Shown in pieces: positions 45,271-54,480 of a DNA stretch of 64,000 nucleotides. The notes beneath the pieces are model-generated. The model was not told the origin of the DNA. It did no database searches and saw only the letters and a list, made by a program, of their open reading frames with translations. The stretch comes from Ornithinicoccus hortensis. GTDB taxonomy: Bacteria > Actinomycetota > Actinomycetes > Actinomycetales > Dermatophilaceae. Position numbers and translations under genes: made by a program. Position 1 is the first letter of the stretch, and each line of letters starts with the position of its first letter. The stretch spans positions 1,364,001-1,428,000 of the forward strand of contig NZ_VFOP01000001.1 of assembly GCF_006716185.1 (NCBI RefSeq), in the 5' to 3' direction.

Positions 45271-46440
45271 TCAGGCCACGTGCGCGGGCACGTGGCCGAT
45301 GACCTGCCGGTAGTAGTCGAGCAGCTGGTCGGTGAGTGCTGGCCAGGACCGTTCCTGCACCCGCTCCCGCCCGACAACGCCCATCCGGTGCCGGCGGTCG
45401 GCGGCACTGCCGTCCCCGGCGTCGTCAGCCAGCAACGAGGCCACGGCGGCGCGCAGGGCGCCGGGACGGTCGGGGTCGAAGAGCAACCCGGTCACGCCGT
45501 CGTCGACCAGGTCGATGGGTCCGCCGCGGCGGGGTGCGACGACCGGGAGCCCCGCGGCGGCACCCTCCTGCAGCGTCTGCCCGAAGGTCTCCCGGGTCCC
45601 GGTGTGCACGAAGACGTCGAAGGCGCCGTAGGCACGGGCCAGTCCCTCACCCTCCTGGCGGCCCAGGAACGCGGCGCCCGGGAGCATCGCCTCCAGGTCG
45701 GGGCGGCTCGGGCCCTCACCGACCAGGACGAGACGGGTCCCCGGCAACCGGTTCAGCTCGGCCAGCCGGTGCAGCTCCTTCTCCGGCGCCAACCGCCCGA
45801 CGTAGCCGAGGAGGACCTCCCCGCGGGGGGCGAGCTGGCGCCGCAGGGCGATCGTGCGCGGGTCCTGCCGCCGGTCCGGGTGGAACAGGTCGGAGTCGAC
45901 CCCGCGACCCCACAGCGCGACCCGGGTGACGTCGTGTTCCTGCAGGTCCGCCAGGGCCGACGCGGACGGGGCGAGGGTCAGGTCGGCCTGCGCGTGGATC
46001 CGTCGGATCCACCGCCACGCGGCCCGCGCGGTCAGGTCCCCGACCGGGCCGGAGTGCTGCCGGATGTAGCTCGGCATGTCCGTCTGGTAGATGGCCACCG
46101 ACGGCAGGCCCAGCCCCCGGGCCGCGGTGAGTCCGCGCACGCCGAGCACGAACGGTGAGGCCACGTGCACGACGTCGGGCGCGAACCGGTGCAGCACCGT
46201 CTCCATCTCGTAGGAGGGCAGTCCCACCCGGAACTGCCGGACCGGGACGCTGGTGACGGGATGGATCGGGAAGCCCGCGTAGTGCTCGGGGGTGGCGGTG
46301 GTGCTCCACGGGCTGGTCCCTGGCGCGATGACCAGGGCCTGGTGTCCCTTGTCCCGCAGCGACTCCAGGACCTTGCACACGCTGTTGGTCACGCCGTTGA
46401 GGGCGGGGAGGAAGGACTCGGTCACGATCGCGATCCGCAT
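45271..46440 (-). CDS. GT4 glycosyltransferase, probable mannosyltransferase
   Basis: 389 residues. N-terminal VTESFLPALNGVTNSVCKVLESLRDKGH (donor/acceptor domain), then DVVHVASPFVLGVRG, QTDMPSYIRQHSG and the C-terminal YVGRLAPEKELHRL, LVGEGPSRPDL and GTRETFGQTLQEGAAAGLPVVAPRRGGPIDLV, the last with the EX7E pattern. Overall it resembles actinobacterial MgtA and PimB-like GDP-mannose-dependent alpha-mannosyltransferases. The next gene upstream on the same strand makes GDP-mannose, which supports this. The acceptor is inferred to be a membrane glycolipid. The start is the ATG at 46440. Confidence 0.82.
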   Translation of the reverse strand: MRIAIVTESFLPALNGVTNSVCKVLESLRDKGHQALVIAPGTSPWSTTATPEHYAGFPIHPVTSVPVRQFRVGLPSYEMETVLHRFAPDVVHVASPFVLGVRGLTAARGLGLPSVAIYQTDMPSYIRQHSGPVGDLTARAAWRWIRRIHAQADLTLAPSASALADLQEHDVTRVALWGRGVDSDLFHPDRRQDPRTIALRRQLAPRGEVLLGYVGRLAPEKELHRLAELNRLPGTRLVLVGEGPSRPDLEAMLPGAAFLGRQEGEGLARAYGAFDVFVHTGTRETFGQTLQEGAAAGLPVVAPRRGGPIDLVDDGVTGLLFDPDRPGALRAAVASLLADDAGDGSAADRRHRMGVVGRERVQERSWPALTDQLLDYYRQVIGHVPAHVA

Positions 46441-46619
46441 GGGTCCGAGCGTCCCGCCCGCGGGTGGTGGGTCACCGACGTCCTGGGGGGTGTTGCGTGA
46501 GCGGGAGGTGGCCAGTGGGTGACCCAGTGCGTCGCGCGCGCCCCGGGTGCGCGGCGGGCGATCCGCCCGGACAGGCTCGGGCGGCGGCGCGGTGCGTCGC
46601 GGGGGTGGCTGGCGGGTGC

Positions 46620-47720
46620 TCAGGTGAGGTCCTCCCGGCCGATCCGCTGCAGCGTCTCCACGATCCCCTTGACGTCCTGGACCCGTTCCCGGGTGGTGAC
46701 GAGCAGGGCGTCGACAGTGTCGATCACGACCACGTCGGGCACGCCGAGCGTCACGACGGTTCGTCCGGCGTGCGCCGCGACGACGCCGGAGCTGTCCTGG
46801 CTGATCACCTGGTCGCGGGGCCCCAGGATGCGCAGGCCGGGGTGGTCGCCGGATTCCTCCAGGAGGGTGGCCAGGGACGCGAAGTCACCCACGTCGTCCC
46901 ACGGGAAGTCGCCCGGGATCACCGCCACCTTGCCGGCGGCCGCCGCCGGCTCGGCCACGGCGTGGTCGATCGCGATCTTGGTCATCGAGGGCCAGACGTC
47001 CTGGATCCTCCGGGGCTCGGCCGCGATCAGCCGGGCCCCCTCGACGAGGTCGGGGTGCCAGGTCCCCAGCATCTCCAGCAGCACGGCGGCACGGACCACG
47101 AAGATGCCGGCGTTCCACCGGTGCCGACCCCCGGCCAGGTAGCGCTCCGCGGTCGCCCGGTCGGGCTTCTCCACGAAGGTGTCGACCCGGTGCGCCGAGG
47201 GCGCCCCGTCGACCCGCCAGGGCCCGCCGACCTCGATGTAGCCGAAGCCCGTCGAGGGGTAGGAGGGCTGGATGCCGAGGGTGACCAGCGCCCCGGCGCG
47301 GGCCACCTGCACGGCCTCGCGCACGCAGCGGCGGAACGTCTCCGGCTGGCCGATGACGTGGTCGGCGGCGAACGAGCCGAGCACGGCGTCCGGGTCGATC
47401 CGCTCGATCGTCGCCGCGGCCAGGGCGATGGCCGGCATCGAGTCGCGGGGGGAGGGTTCGACGAGCAGCCGGTCCTCGGCCAGCTCGGGCAGCTGCTCCC
47501 GCACGGCGTCGGCGTGCAGGATGCCGGTGACCACGACCAGGCGGTCCTGCGACAGCGGGGTCAACCGGGCGGCGGTGTCCTGCAGCAGCGAGCGACCGCT
47601 GCCGGTCAGGTCCTGGAGGAACTTGGGGGCGGAGCGGCGGGACAGCGGCCACAGCCGCGTGCCGGATCCCCCGGCGGGCACCACCGACCAGAAGTCCGGG
47701 ATCGCTTCCTCACTGCTCAT
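46620..47720 (-). CDS. manC: Mannose-1-phosphate guanylyltransferase
   Basis: 366 residues from the ATG at 47720. WSVVPAGGSGTRLWPLSRRSAPKFL is the nucleotidyltransferase signature, followed by VEPSPRDSMPAIALAA, FAADHVIG and FVEKPDRATAE, all diagnostic of GDP-mannose pyrophosphorylases of the ManC/CpsB group. It lacks the C-terminal isomerase domain of bifunctional versions. It makes GDP-mannose from mannose-1-phosphate and GTP, the donor for mannosyltransferases such as the one encoded just downstream. The 179 bases between the two genes hold no feature I can identify. Confidence 0.92.
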   Translation of the reverse strand: MSSEEAIPDFWSVVPAGGSGTRLWPLSRRSAPKFLQDLTGSGRSLLQDTAARLTPLSQDRLVVVTGILHADAVREQLPELAEDRLLVEPSPRDSMPAIALAAATIERIDPDAVLGSFAADHVIGQPETFRRCVREAVQVARAGALVTLGIQPSYPSTGFGYIEVGGPWRVDGAPSAHRVDTFVEKPDRATAERYLAGGRHRWNAGIFVVRAAVLLEMLGTWHPDLVEGARLIAAEPRRIQDVWPSMTKIAIDHAVAEPAAAAGKVAVIPGDFPWDDVGDFASLATLLEESGDHPGLRILGPRDQVISQDSSGVVAAHAGRTVVTLGVPDVVVIDTVDALLVTTRERVQDVKGIVETLQRIGREDLT

Positions 47721-47727
47721 CCTGGTC

Positions 47728-47733
47728 AGTGTA
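47728..47733 (-). promoter_or_regulatory. TACACT -10 box of manC
   Basis: On the minus strand TACACT ends seven bases before the manC ATG. Confidence 0.45.
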
Positions 47734-47783
47734 AGGACGGTTCGGGTCGCGGTCGCCACGGCCGTGCGGCTGGCGTGCCGCCG

Positions 47784-47789
47784 TAGGGT
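47784..47789 (+). promoter_or_regulatory. TAGGGT -10 box of pyrD
   Basis: TAGGGT ends six bases before the GTG of pyrD. Together with the manC box it forms a divergent pair about 50 bases apart. Confidence 0.45.
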
Positions 47790-47795
47790 GAGGTC

Positions 47796-48869
47796 GTGCC
47801 CCAGGACCTCACCACCCGAGCCCTCGCGACCGGCTATGCCCGGGTCGCACGTCCGGTCTTCTTCCGCGCCGGGGGAGGCGACGCCGAGACCGCCCACCAC
47901 CGGACCGTCGCGGCCGTGGGGGCGCTGGGCAGGAGCCGCTCCGCCGTGCGGCTGACCCGGGCCGCCCTGGCCGCCCCGTCGGGTGACGGCCCGGTGGAAC
48001 TCTGGGGCCTGCGCTTCCCCAACCGGGTCGGGCTGGCCGCCGGGATGGACAAGAACGGCGTCGGGGTGTCCGCCTGGGGTGCCCTGGGATTCGGCCACAT
48101 CGAGCTGGGCACGGTCACCGCCCTCCCGCAGCCCGGCAACCCGCGGCCCCGACTCTTCCGCCTCCCGACCAGTGGCGGGGTGATCAACCGGATGGGCTTC
48201 AACAACCACGGGGTGCGCGCGCTGGCCGAACGCCTGCGGGCGGCCCGTGCCGCCGGCGCCGTCGACATCCCGGTCGGGGTCTCCATCGGCAAGAGCAAGG
48301 TGACACCGCTGGAGGATGCCGTGGGGGACTACCTGACCTCGGTGGACGCACTGGCGGGGCTGGCCGACTACCTGGCCGTCAACGTGTCCTCGCCGAACAC
48401 CCCGGGCCTGCGCAGCCTGCAGGACGCCGGGCCGCTGCGCGAGCTGCTCGCCGCCGTGGTGGACCGCGCCGACGCCCCGGTCCTGGTCAAGCTGGCACCC
48501 GACCTGACCGACACCGCCCTCGACGAGGCGTTGGAGGTGGCGACGGGGGCGGGAGTGGCCGGCATCATCGCGACCAACACCACCCTGGCGCGCGACCACC
48601 TGGCGCCGTCCGACCGGCCGACCGGTGACCGGGAGGCGGGCGGCCTCAGCGGTGCCCCGCTCACCGCCCGGGCGCTCCAGGTCGTCCGGCGGGTATCCAC
48701 CCAGACCGGGCTGCCGGTCATCGGCGTGGGGGGCATCATGACGGCCGGGGACGCTGCCCGGATGTTGGATGCGGGGGCCCGGCTCGTGCAGGTCTACACC
48801 GGCCTGATCTACGCCGGCCCGGCACTGGTCCGGGAGATCGCGTCGGGGACGCGGTCCGGCACAAGGTAA
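47796..48869 (+). CDS. pyrD: Dihydroorotate dehydrogenase (quinone), class 2
   Basis: 357 residues, GTG start. The class 2 N-terminal extension is present (about 1-45), which docks on the membrane to reach quinone. [24 protein letters not shown], and [15 protein letters not shown] hold the FMN site; the catalytic base is Ser (NVSSPNTPG, about residue 197), as in class 2 enzymes, and [15 protein letters not shown] closes the barrel. It oxidises dihydroorotate to orotate in pyrimidine synthesis. Confidence 0.96.
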   Translation: MPQDLTTRALATGYARVARPVFFRAGGGDAETAHHRTVAAVGALGRSRSAVRLTRAALAAPSGDGPVELWGLRFPNRVGLAAGMDKNGVGVSAWGALGFGHIELGTVTALPQPGNPRPRLFRLPTSGGVINRMGFNNHGVRALAERLRAARAAGAVDIPVGVSIGKSKVTPLEDAVGDYLTSVDALAGLADYLAVNVSSPNTPGLRSLQDAGPLRELLAAVVDRADAPVLVKLAPDLTDTALDEALEVATGAGVAGIIATNTTLARDHLAPSDRPTGDREAGGLSGAPLTARALQVVRRVSTQTGLPVIGVGGIMTAGDAARMLDAGARLVQVYTGLIYAGPALVREIASGTRSGTR

Positions 48870-48899
48870 CGTGGCCGCCCAGAAACCAACCCCTCCACA

Positions 48900-50153
48900 G
48901 TGAAGCAGCCAGTGACAGCAACGACCCCGCCAGAACTCCAGCCGGTGCCCTCCATCGACGACCTGATCGAGCGTGTCGTCCAGACGGTCGAGGGCCGACG
49001 TGACGACCTCGTGCAGTGGCGCCGCACCATCCACCGCCACCCCGAGGTGTCCTACCAGGAGCACCAGACCACCGCCCTGGTCAGCCAGCGGATGCAGGAG
49101 GCGGGGCTGGTCGTCAGGACGCTGCCGGGCAGCGGGGCGACGGTGGACCTGGGCGCCGCCGAGCCGCGGGTGCGGATCGCGCTGCGGGCCGACCTGGACG
49201 CGTTGCCGGTGGACGAGATGACCGGGTTGCCGTTCGCCTCCCGCAAGCCGGGCGTCTGCCACGCCTGCGGACACGACGTGCACACGGTGGGCGTGCTGGG
49301 TGCGGGACTGGCCCTCGCCGCCATCGAGGAGGAACTGGTCGCCCTCGGCGTGGGGGTGCGGTTGATCTTCCAGCCCGCCGAGGAGTCGATGCCCGGGGGT
49401 GCGCACGACGTCATGGCGGCCGGTGGCCTCGACGGGGTCGACCGGCTGTTCGCGGTGCACTGCGACCCGTCGGTGGACGTGGGATCCATCGGGCTCAAGG
49501 TCGGACCGATCACGGCCGCCTCCGACTCGGTGCACGTGACCCTGACCGGCCGGGGCGGACACACCTCCCGCCCCCACCTGACCCAGGACATCACGTATGC
49601 CCTCGGCAAGGTGATCACCGACGTCCCGGCCGCGCTGTCGCGCCGGTTGGACCCCCGCTCCGGCACGGCGCTGGTCTGGGGAGCGGTCAAGGCCGGCTCG
49701 GTGGCGAACGTGATCCCGGCACGCGGGGAGTGCGTCGGCACGCTGCGGATGTTGGACTCCGAGACCTGGGACACGGCTGGTCCGCTGATCAAGGAGATCG
49801 TGCAGGGCGTGGTGGCCCCCTACGGCGTCACCGCCGAGGTGCGCTACGTCAAGGGTGTCCCGCCGGTGGACAACGACGCGGCGACCGTGTCGGCGTTCAC
49901 CGCGGCGGCGACCGCCGTCGCCGGTCCGACCTCGGTGGTCTCGACCCGGCAGTCGTTGGGCGGGGAGGACCTCGGCTGGTACCTGACCAAGGTCCCCGGC
50001 GCGATGGCCCGCCTGGGCACGCGGGCCCCCGGCGGGCCGACCTATGAGCTGCACCAGGGCGACCTCGTGGTCGACGAGGAGGCGATCGGCATCGCCGCGA
50101 AGTTGCTCGCGGCCTGCGTGCTGACGTCGGTGGATCCTGCGGGCCTGGTCTGA
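48900..50153 (+). CDS. M20 family amidohydrolase
   Basis: 417 residues from a GTG. RRTIHRHPEVSYQE (about 40-53), ALRADLDALPV, VCHACGHDVHT (about 119-129, metal-binding Cys/His), FQPAEESMPGGAH and the lid-domain GRGGHTSRPH are the hallmarks of the M20D amidohydrolase group that includes IAA-amino acid and N-acyl amino acid hydrolases. It is expected to cut an amide bond in an N-acyl amino acid or similar compound with a di-metal centre. The substrate is unknown. A TAACGT box lies about 28 bases upstream. It precedes the nucleoside importer operon, but no link is proven. Confidence 0.88.
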   Translation: MKQPVTATTPPELQPVPSIDDLIERVVQTVEGRRDDLVQWRRTIHRHPEVSYQEHQTTALVSQRMQEAGLVVRTLPGSGATVDLGAAEPRVRIALRADLDALPVDEMTGLPFASRKPGVCHACGHDVHTVGVLGAGLALAAIEEELVALGVGVRLIFQPAEESMPGGAHDVMAAGGLDGVDRLFAVHCDPSVDVGSIGLKVGPITAASDSVHVTLTGRGGHTSRPHLTQDITYALGKVITDVPAALSRRLDPRSGTALVWGAVKAGSVANVIPARGECVGTLRMLDSETWDTAGPLIKEIVQGVVAPYGVTAEVRYVKGVPPVDNDAATVSAFTAAATAVAGPTSVVSTRQSLGGEDLGWYLTKVPGAMARLGTRAPGGPTYELHQGDLVVDEEAIGIAAKLLAACVLTSVDPAGLV

Positions 50154-50242
50154 CCCGCCGGCCCGACCCGGCCGGCCCGACCCGGGACCGGCTCCCGACC
50201 TGAGGAGGGTGTCGTGGGACGGGTGTGACGGGAGTGGTAGAA

Positions 50243-50259
50243 GTGACACGCTTGGTCAC
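50243..50259. promoter_or_regulatory. Inverted repeat upstream of the nucleoside importer
   Basis: GTGAC, seven bases, GTCAC, about 105 bases before the importer start. It could be an operator for a nucleoside-responsive repressor; no known regulator site is matched. A TACGAT box at 50321-50326 is a possible -10, but the best -35 (TTGCCG at 50294) is 21 bases away. Confidence 0.25.
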
Positions 50260-50363
50260 GTCTCCATTACCTTCTGGTTACGGACAGGTGGTCTTGCCGA
50301 GAAGTTCGCGTGGGACCGGCTACGATCCCCCTCGTTACGTCCCCCCGACTTCAAGGAGTGCCC

Positions 50364-51464
50364 GTGCGTAGGGTGATGAAATTTGCGGCCCTGACTGCGG
50401 CCGCCACGTTGGCTCTGTCCGCCTGTGGCGACGCGCCGGAGGAAGAAGACAGCGGAAACAATGCCGACGCGGGTTCCGACGGGGGCGAGTCCACCGAGGG
50501 ATCCGGTGCCGGCGACTTCACCGCCTGCATGGTGTCGGACTCTGGCGGGTTCGACGACCAGTCGTTCAACCAGTCCGGCCGGATCGGTATGGAGAATGCC
50601 GAGGCCGACCTGGGCGTCGAGACGGTGCTGGTCGAGTCCCAGTCGGACGCGGACTACGTCACCAACGTCAACGGCCTCGTCCAGCAGGGTTGTGGCCTGA
50701 CCATCGGCGTCGGCTTCCTGCTGCAGGAGTCGATGACGGCCGCGGCACAGGAGAACCCGGACACCCACTTCGCCCTGATCGACTCCACCTTCAGCGAGGA
50801 GCTCGACAACGGCAAGCCGATCCTGTTCAACACCGCGGAGGCCTCCTTCCTGGCCGGCTACCTGTCCGCCGGGATGACCGAGACCGGCACCGTGGCGACC
50901 TTCGGTGGCCTGCAGATCCCGTCGGTGTCCATCTTCATGGACGGCTACGTCGACGGCGTCAACAAGTACAACGAGGACAACGGCACCGACGTCAAGGTCC
51001 TCGGCTGGGACAAGGAAGCGCAGAACGGCTCCTTCTCCGGTGACTTCGAGAACCAGTCCCAGGGGCAGACCCTCACCGAGCAGTTCATCGCCCAGGGCGC
51101 CGACATCGTGATGCCGGTCGCCGGGCCGGTCGGCCTGGGTGCGGCCGCGGCCGCCCAGGGCAGCGACGGCGTCAAGATCGTCTGGGTGGACTCCGACGGC
51201 TACGAGACCACCGAGTACGGCGACATCATGCTCACCTCGGTCGTCAAGCAGATCGCCCCGGCGGTCGAGGACACGATCGCCGCGAGCATGGAGGACTTCA
51301 CCAACGAGCCGTATGTCGGCACGCTGGAGAACGAGGGCGTCGGCCTGGCGCCGTTCCACGACTTCGACGGCGACGTTCCGCAGGAGCTCAAGGACCAGAT
51401 CGCCGACTACCAGGAGCAGATCATCTCCGGCGAGCTCGTCATCGAGTCGCCGAACGCCCCGTGA
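50364..51464 (+). CDS. BMP family nucleoside-binding lipoprotein
   Basis: 366 residues from the GTG at 50364, which has AAGGAG five bases upstream. The signal peptide ends in LSAC (Cys21), followed by an acidic linker to about residue 50. The mature protein has CMVSDSGGFDDQSFNQSG, HFALIDSTF, FLAGYLSAGM and VWVDSDGYETT, typical of the Bmp/Med (BmpA, TmpC, RnsB) group that binds purine and pyrimidine nucleosides. It is the first gene of the importer; ATPase and two permeases follow after a strong hairpin. Its early codons are less GC-rich than its neighbours. Confidence 0.92.
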   Translation: MRRVMKFAALTAAATLALSACGDAPEEEDSGNNADAGSDGGESTEGSGAGDFTACMVSDSGGFDDQSFNQSGRIGMENAEADLGVETVLVESQSDADYVTNVNGLVQQGCGLTIGVGFLLQESMTAAAQENPDTHFALIDSTFSEELDNGKPILFNTAEASFLAGYLSAGMTETGTVATFGGLQIPSVSIFMDGYVDGVNKYNEDNGTDVKVLGWDKEAQNGSFSGDFENQSQGQTLTEQFIAQGADIVMPVAGPVGLGAAAAAQGSDGVKIVWVDSDGYETTEYGDIMLTSVVKQIAPAVEDTIAASMEDFTNEPYVGTLENEGVGLAPFHDFDGDVPQELKDQIADYQEQIISGELVIESPNAP

Positions 51465-51500
51465 GGTGACCCTGCCCTGAGCAGACACACCCGCTCGGCG

Positions 51501-51532
51501 TAGCGGCCCGGCCTCGAGGGGCCGGGCCGCTA
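51501..51532 (+). terminator. Hairpin between importer lipoprotein and ATPase genes
   Basis: A perfect 13-base-pair stem (51501-51513 with 51520-51532) with a six-base loop and no T run. Inside the operon it may act as a partial terminator or protect the upstream mRNA so that the binding protein is made in excess. Confidence 0.75.
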
Positions 51533-51592
51533 CGCTGTCACCGCATTGATCAGTGCCGATCGCAGACCCACCGTGACGGGAGCAGGACACCC

Positions 51593-53179
51593 ATGAAGCT
51601 GGAGTTGCGTGGCATCACCAAGACCTTCGGGCCCCTGGTAGCCAACGACCACATCGATCTCGTCGTCGAACCCGGGGAGATCCACGCGCTGTTGGGGGAG
51701 AACGGTGCCGGCAAGAGCACGTTGATGAACGTCCTCTACGGCCTGTACGAGCCCGACGGGGGTCAGATCCTGCTCGAGGACCGACCCGTGACCTTCTCCG
51801 GACCCGGGGACGCGGTCGCGGCGGGCATCGGCATGGTGCACCAGCACTTCATGCTGGTCCCGGTCTTCACCGTCGCCGAGTCGGTGGCGCTGGGCTACGA
51901 GCCCGCCGGGCCGGGCGGGCTGCTCGACCTAGGCACGGCGCGCCGCCGGGTGCAGGAGATCTCCTCCCGGTTCGGCTTCGACGTCGACCCGGACTCCGTG
52001 ATCGAGGACCTGCCGGTCGGGGTGCAGCAACGCGTGGAGATCATCAAGGCGCTCTCCCGCGACGCCAGCGTCCTCATCCTGGACGAGCCCACCGCGGTGC
52101 TCACGCCCCAGGAGACCGACGAGTTGATCAGCATCATGGAGGAGCTCAAGCAGGCCGGGACCTCGATCGTCTTCATCACCCACAAGTTGCGCGAGGTGCG
52201 CGCGATCGCCGACCGGATCACCGTCATACGGCGTGGCAAGGTGGTGGGCGAAGCCAGCCCGACCTCCAGCGAGACCGAGCTGGCCTCGATGATGGTCGGC
52301 CGCTCGGTGAGCCTGACCGTCGCCAAGGAATCGGCCCAGCCGGGGCCGGAGTCGTTCCAGGTGCGGGACCTGACCGTGCACGACGCCAACGGCACGGCGG
52401 TCGTCGACCGGGTGAGCTTCTCGGTCCGCGGTGGGGAGATCCTGTCGATCGCCGGGGTCCAGGGGAACGGTCAGACCGAGCTCACCGAGACCATCCTGGG
52501 GATGACCGACGCCTCCGCCGGCGAGATCGAGCTCGACGGGAAGAACCTGCTGGACCTCGGGATCAAGAAGCGACTGCGGGCTGGGCTGGGGTTCGTGCCC
52601 GAGGACCGGTCGACCGACGGCGTGATCTCCACCTTCTCGATCGCCGAGAACCTCATCCTCGACCTCTACGACACCGAGCCGTTCGCCCGGGGCGTGCAGA
52701 TGTCGCCCTCGGAGGTGCACACCAACGCGCTGCACCGCACCGAGGAGTTCGACGTCCGCTACACCAACGTGGGTGACCCGATCTCCACCCTCTCCGGCGG
52801 CAACGCGCAGAAGGTGGTGCTCGCGCGGGAGATGTCCCGACCACTGAGCCTGCTCGTCGCCTCGCAACCCACGCGTGGCCTGGACGTCGGCTCCATCGAG
52901 TTCGTGCACAAGCGGATCGTCCGGGAGAGGGACCAGGGCACGCCGGTGATCATCGTGTCCACCGAGTTGGACGAGGTGCTCGCGCTCGCCGACCGGATCG
53001 CGGTCATGTACCGCGGCAAGATCGTGGGCATCGTGGACAATGTCGACGTCGACCGTGACGTGCTCGGACTGATGATGGCCGGTGTGCCGTTGGAGGAGGC
53101 GCAGGCCGAGGCGGCCAAGCACCACTCCACGCTGGCCGCCGCCGATCTCGCTGTTGACAACGAGGAGGGCCTGTCGTGA
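51593..53179 (+). CDS. Nucleoside ABC importer, double ATPase subunit
   Basis: 528 residues with two ABC ATPase domains in one chain. The first has the Walker A GENGAGKST (about 35-43), Q-loop MVHQHFML, LPVGVQQRVEIIKAL as signature and LILDEPTAVLTPQE. The second has the altered Walker A GVQGNGQTELTE (about 289-300) usual for the second half of this family, and LSGGNAQKVVLAREM. The layout matches NupA, YufO and RnsB of BMP-dependent nucleoside importers. It hydrolyses ATP at the membrane to drive uptake. The end overlaps the first permease gene by four bases (GTGA). Confidence 0.94.
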   Translation: MKLELRGITKTFGPLVANDHIDLVVEPGEIHALLGENGAGKSTLMNVLYGLYEPDGGQILLEDRPVTFSGPGDAVAAGIGMVHQHFMLVPVFTVAESVALGYEPAGPGGLLDLGTARRRVQEISSRFGFDVDPDSVIEDLPVGVQQRVEIIKALSRDASVLILDEPTAVLTPQETDELISIMEELKQAGTSIVFITHKLREVRAIADRITVIRRGKVVGEASPTSSETELASMMVGRSVSLTVAKESAQPGPESFQVRDLTVHDANGTAVVDRVSFSVRGGEILSIAGVQGNGQTELTETILGMTDASAGEIELDGKNLLDLGIKKRLRAGLGFVPEDRSTDGVISTFSIAENLILDLYDTEPFARGVQMSPSEVHTNALHRTEEFDVRYTNVGDPISTLSGGNAQKVVLAREMSRPLSLLVASQPTRGLDVGSIEFVHKRIVRERDQGTPVIIVSTELDEVLALADRIAVMYRGKIVGIVDNVDVDRDVLGLMMAGVPLEEAQAEAAKHHSTLAAADLAVDNEEGLS

Positions 53180-54480
53180 CCGAGGAACGTCCCGCGACCA
53201 ACCCCGAGACACCCCCGAACGAGACACCTCCCAAGGACCCAGCCGCGAGCACCGACCAGGAAGGCCTGGGCGGCGACCAGGGACGGGCTGCCCTGCGGCA
53301 GATCGTCAACGGCAACGCGGCCATCTCCTTCCTGGCCATCGTCGTGGCCCTCGTCCTCGGCGGGTTCCTGATCGCGCTGGCCGACGAGCGGGTCCAGGAG
53401 GCCGCCGGCTACTTCTTCGCCCGGCCCTTTGACCTGCTCGGGGCGGCCTGGACCTCGGTGAGCGACGCCTACGTCGCCATGTTCCGGGGCGCGGTCTTCG
53501 ACTGGCGCGCGGCGTCCTTCGCCGACTCCATCCGGCCGATCACCGAGTCCTTCGTCTACGCGATCCCGCTGATCCTGGCGGGGCTCGGGATCAGCGTCGG
53601 CTTCCGGGCGGGCCTGTTCAACATCGGCGCCCAGGGCCAGATCATCGTGGGTGCCATCCTGGCCAGCTACATCGGCTTCGCCTGGGACCTGCCGATCGGC
53701 CTGCACCTGATCCTGGCCATCCTGGGTGCACTGGTCGGGGGCGCGCTCTACGGCGCGATCCCCGGTGTCCTGAAGGCCACGTCCGGCGCCAACGAGGTGA
53801 TCGTGACGATCATGCTCAACTGGATCGCCGTCTACGGCATCGCCTGGACCCTGAAGCAGGCCGTGTTCAACCCCGGCCGCTCGGGCCAGCGCAGCCCGGC
53901 CGTGCTGGACTCGGCCCTCTACCCCCGGCTGATCCCGGACTGGTTGGTCCCCGGCAACAGCTTCCGGCTGCACTGGGGCCTCGTCGTGGCGATCCTGGCG
54001 ACCCTCTTCGTGTGGTGGCTGCTGGAGCGCTCGACCATCGGGTTCCAGCTGCGCGCGGTGGGTGCCAACCCGCACGCGGCCCGGACCGCCGGTATGTCGG
54101 TCGGCAGGATCACCGTGATCACCATGGTGATCGCCGGTGGCCTCGCCGGCCTCGCGGCGACCGCACAGGTGCTCGGCACTGAGAGGTCGTTGACGGCCGG
54201 GGTCGCCGCCTCCTACGGATTCGACGCGATCACCGTGGCGCTGCTGGGCAGGTCCAGACCGTTGGGCACCTTCCTGGCCGGCCTGCTGTTCGGTGCGCTG
54301 AAGGCCGGTGGCTCGCTGATGCAACGGATCACCGCCACCGAGATCGACATCATCCTCGTCGTGCAGTCCGTCATCGTGCTCCTCATCGCGGCCCCGCCGT
54401 TGGTGCGCAGCATCTTCCGGCTGCCCGATCCTGATGCGCCCTCCCGGGCACCCGTCACGAAGAAGGAGGCGGCGGCATGA
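53176..54480 (+). CDS. Nucleoside ABC importer permease 1
   Basis: 434 residues. A hydrophilic, Pro/Asp-rich N-terminus of about 48 residues comes before ten or so membrane helices. FRAGLFNIGAQGQIIVGAI (about 145-163) and GANEVIVTIMLNWIAVYGI (about 203-221) are the conserved blocks of the BPD_transp_2 permeases of BMP-type importers, and FDAITVALLGRSRPLGTFLAGLLFGAL is the C-terminal repeat. It forms the translocation pore with the next gene product. Overlaps at both ends (GTGA, ATGA) show tight coupling. Confidence 0.92.
   Translation: MTEERPATNPETPPNETPPKDPAASTDQEGLGGDQGRAALRQIVNGNAAISFLAIVVALVLGGFLIALADERVQEAAGYFFARPFDLLGAAWTSVSDAYVAMFRGAVFDWRAASFADSIRPITESFVYAIPLILAGLGISVGFRAGLFNIGAQGQIIVGAILASYIGFAWDLPIGLHLILAILGALVGGALYGAIPGVLKATSGANEVIVTIMLNWIAVYGIAWTLKQAVFNPGRSGQRSPAVLDSALYPRLIPDWLVPGNSFRLHWGLVVAILATLFVWWLLERSTIGFQLRAVGANPHAARTAGMSVGRITVITMVIAGGLAGLAATAQVLGTERSLTAGVAASYGFDAITVALLGRSRPLGTFLAGLLFGALKAGGSLMQRITATEIDIILVVQSVIVLLIAAPPLVRSIFRLPDPDAPSRAPVTKKEAAA

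Noticed and set aside
46441-46619. Small gene or RNA between the GT4 and manC genes
   Set aside because: The 179 bases are GC-rich with weak inverted repeats only; no start with ribosome binding site and no recognisable RNA.
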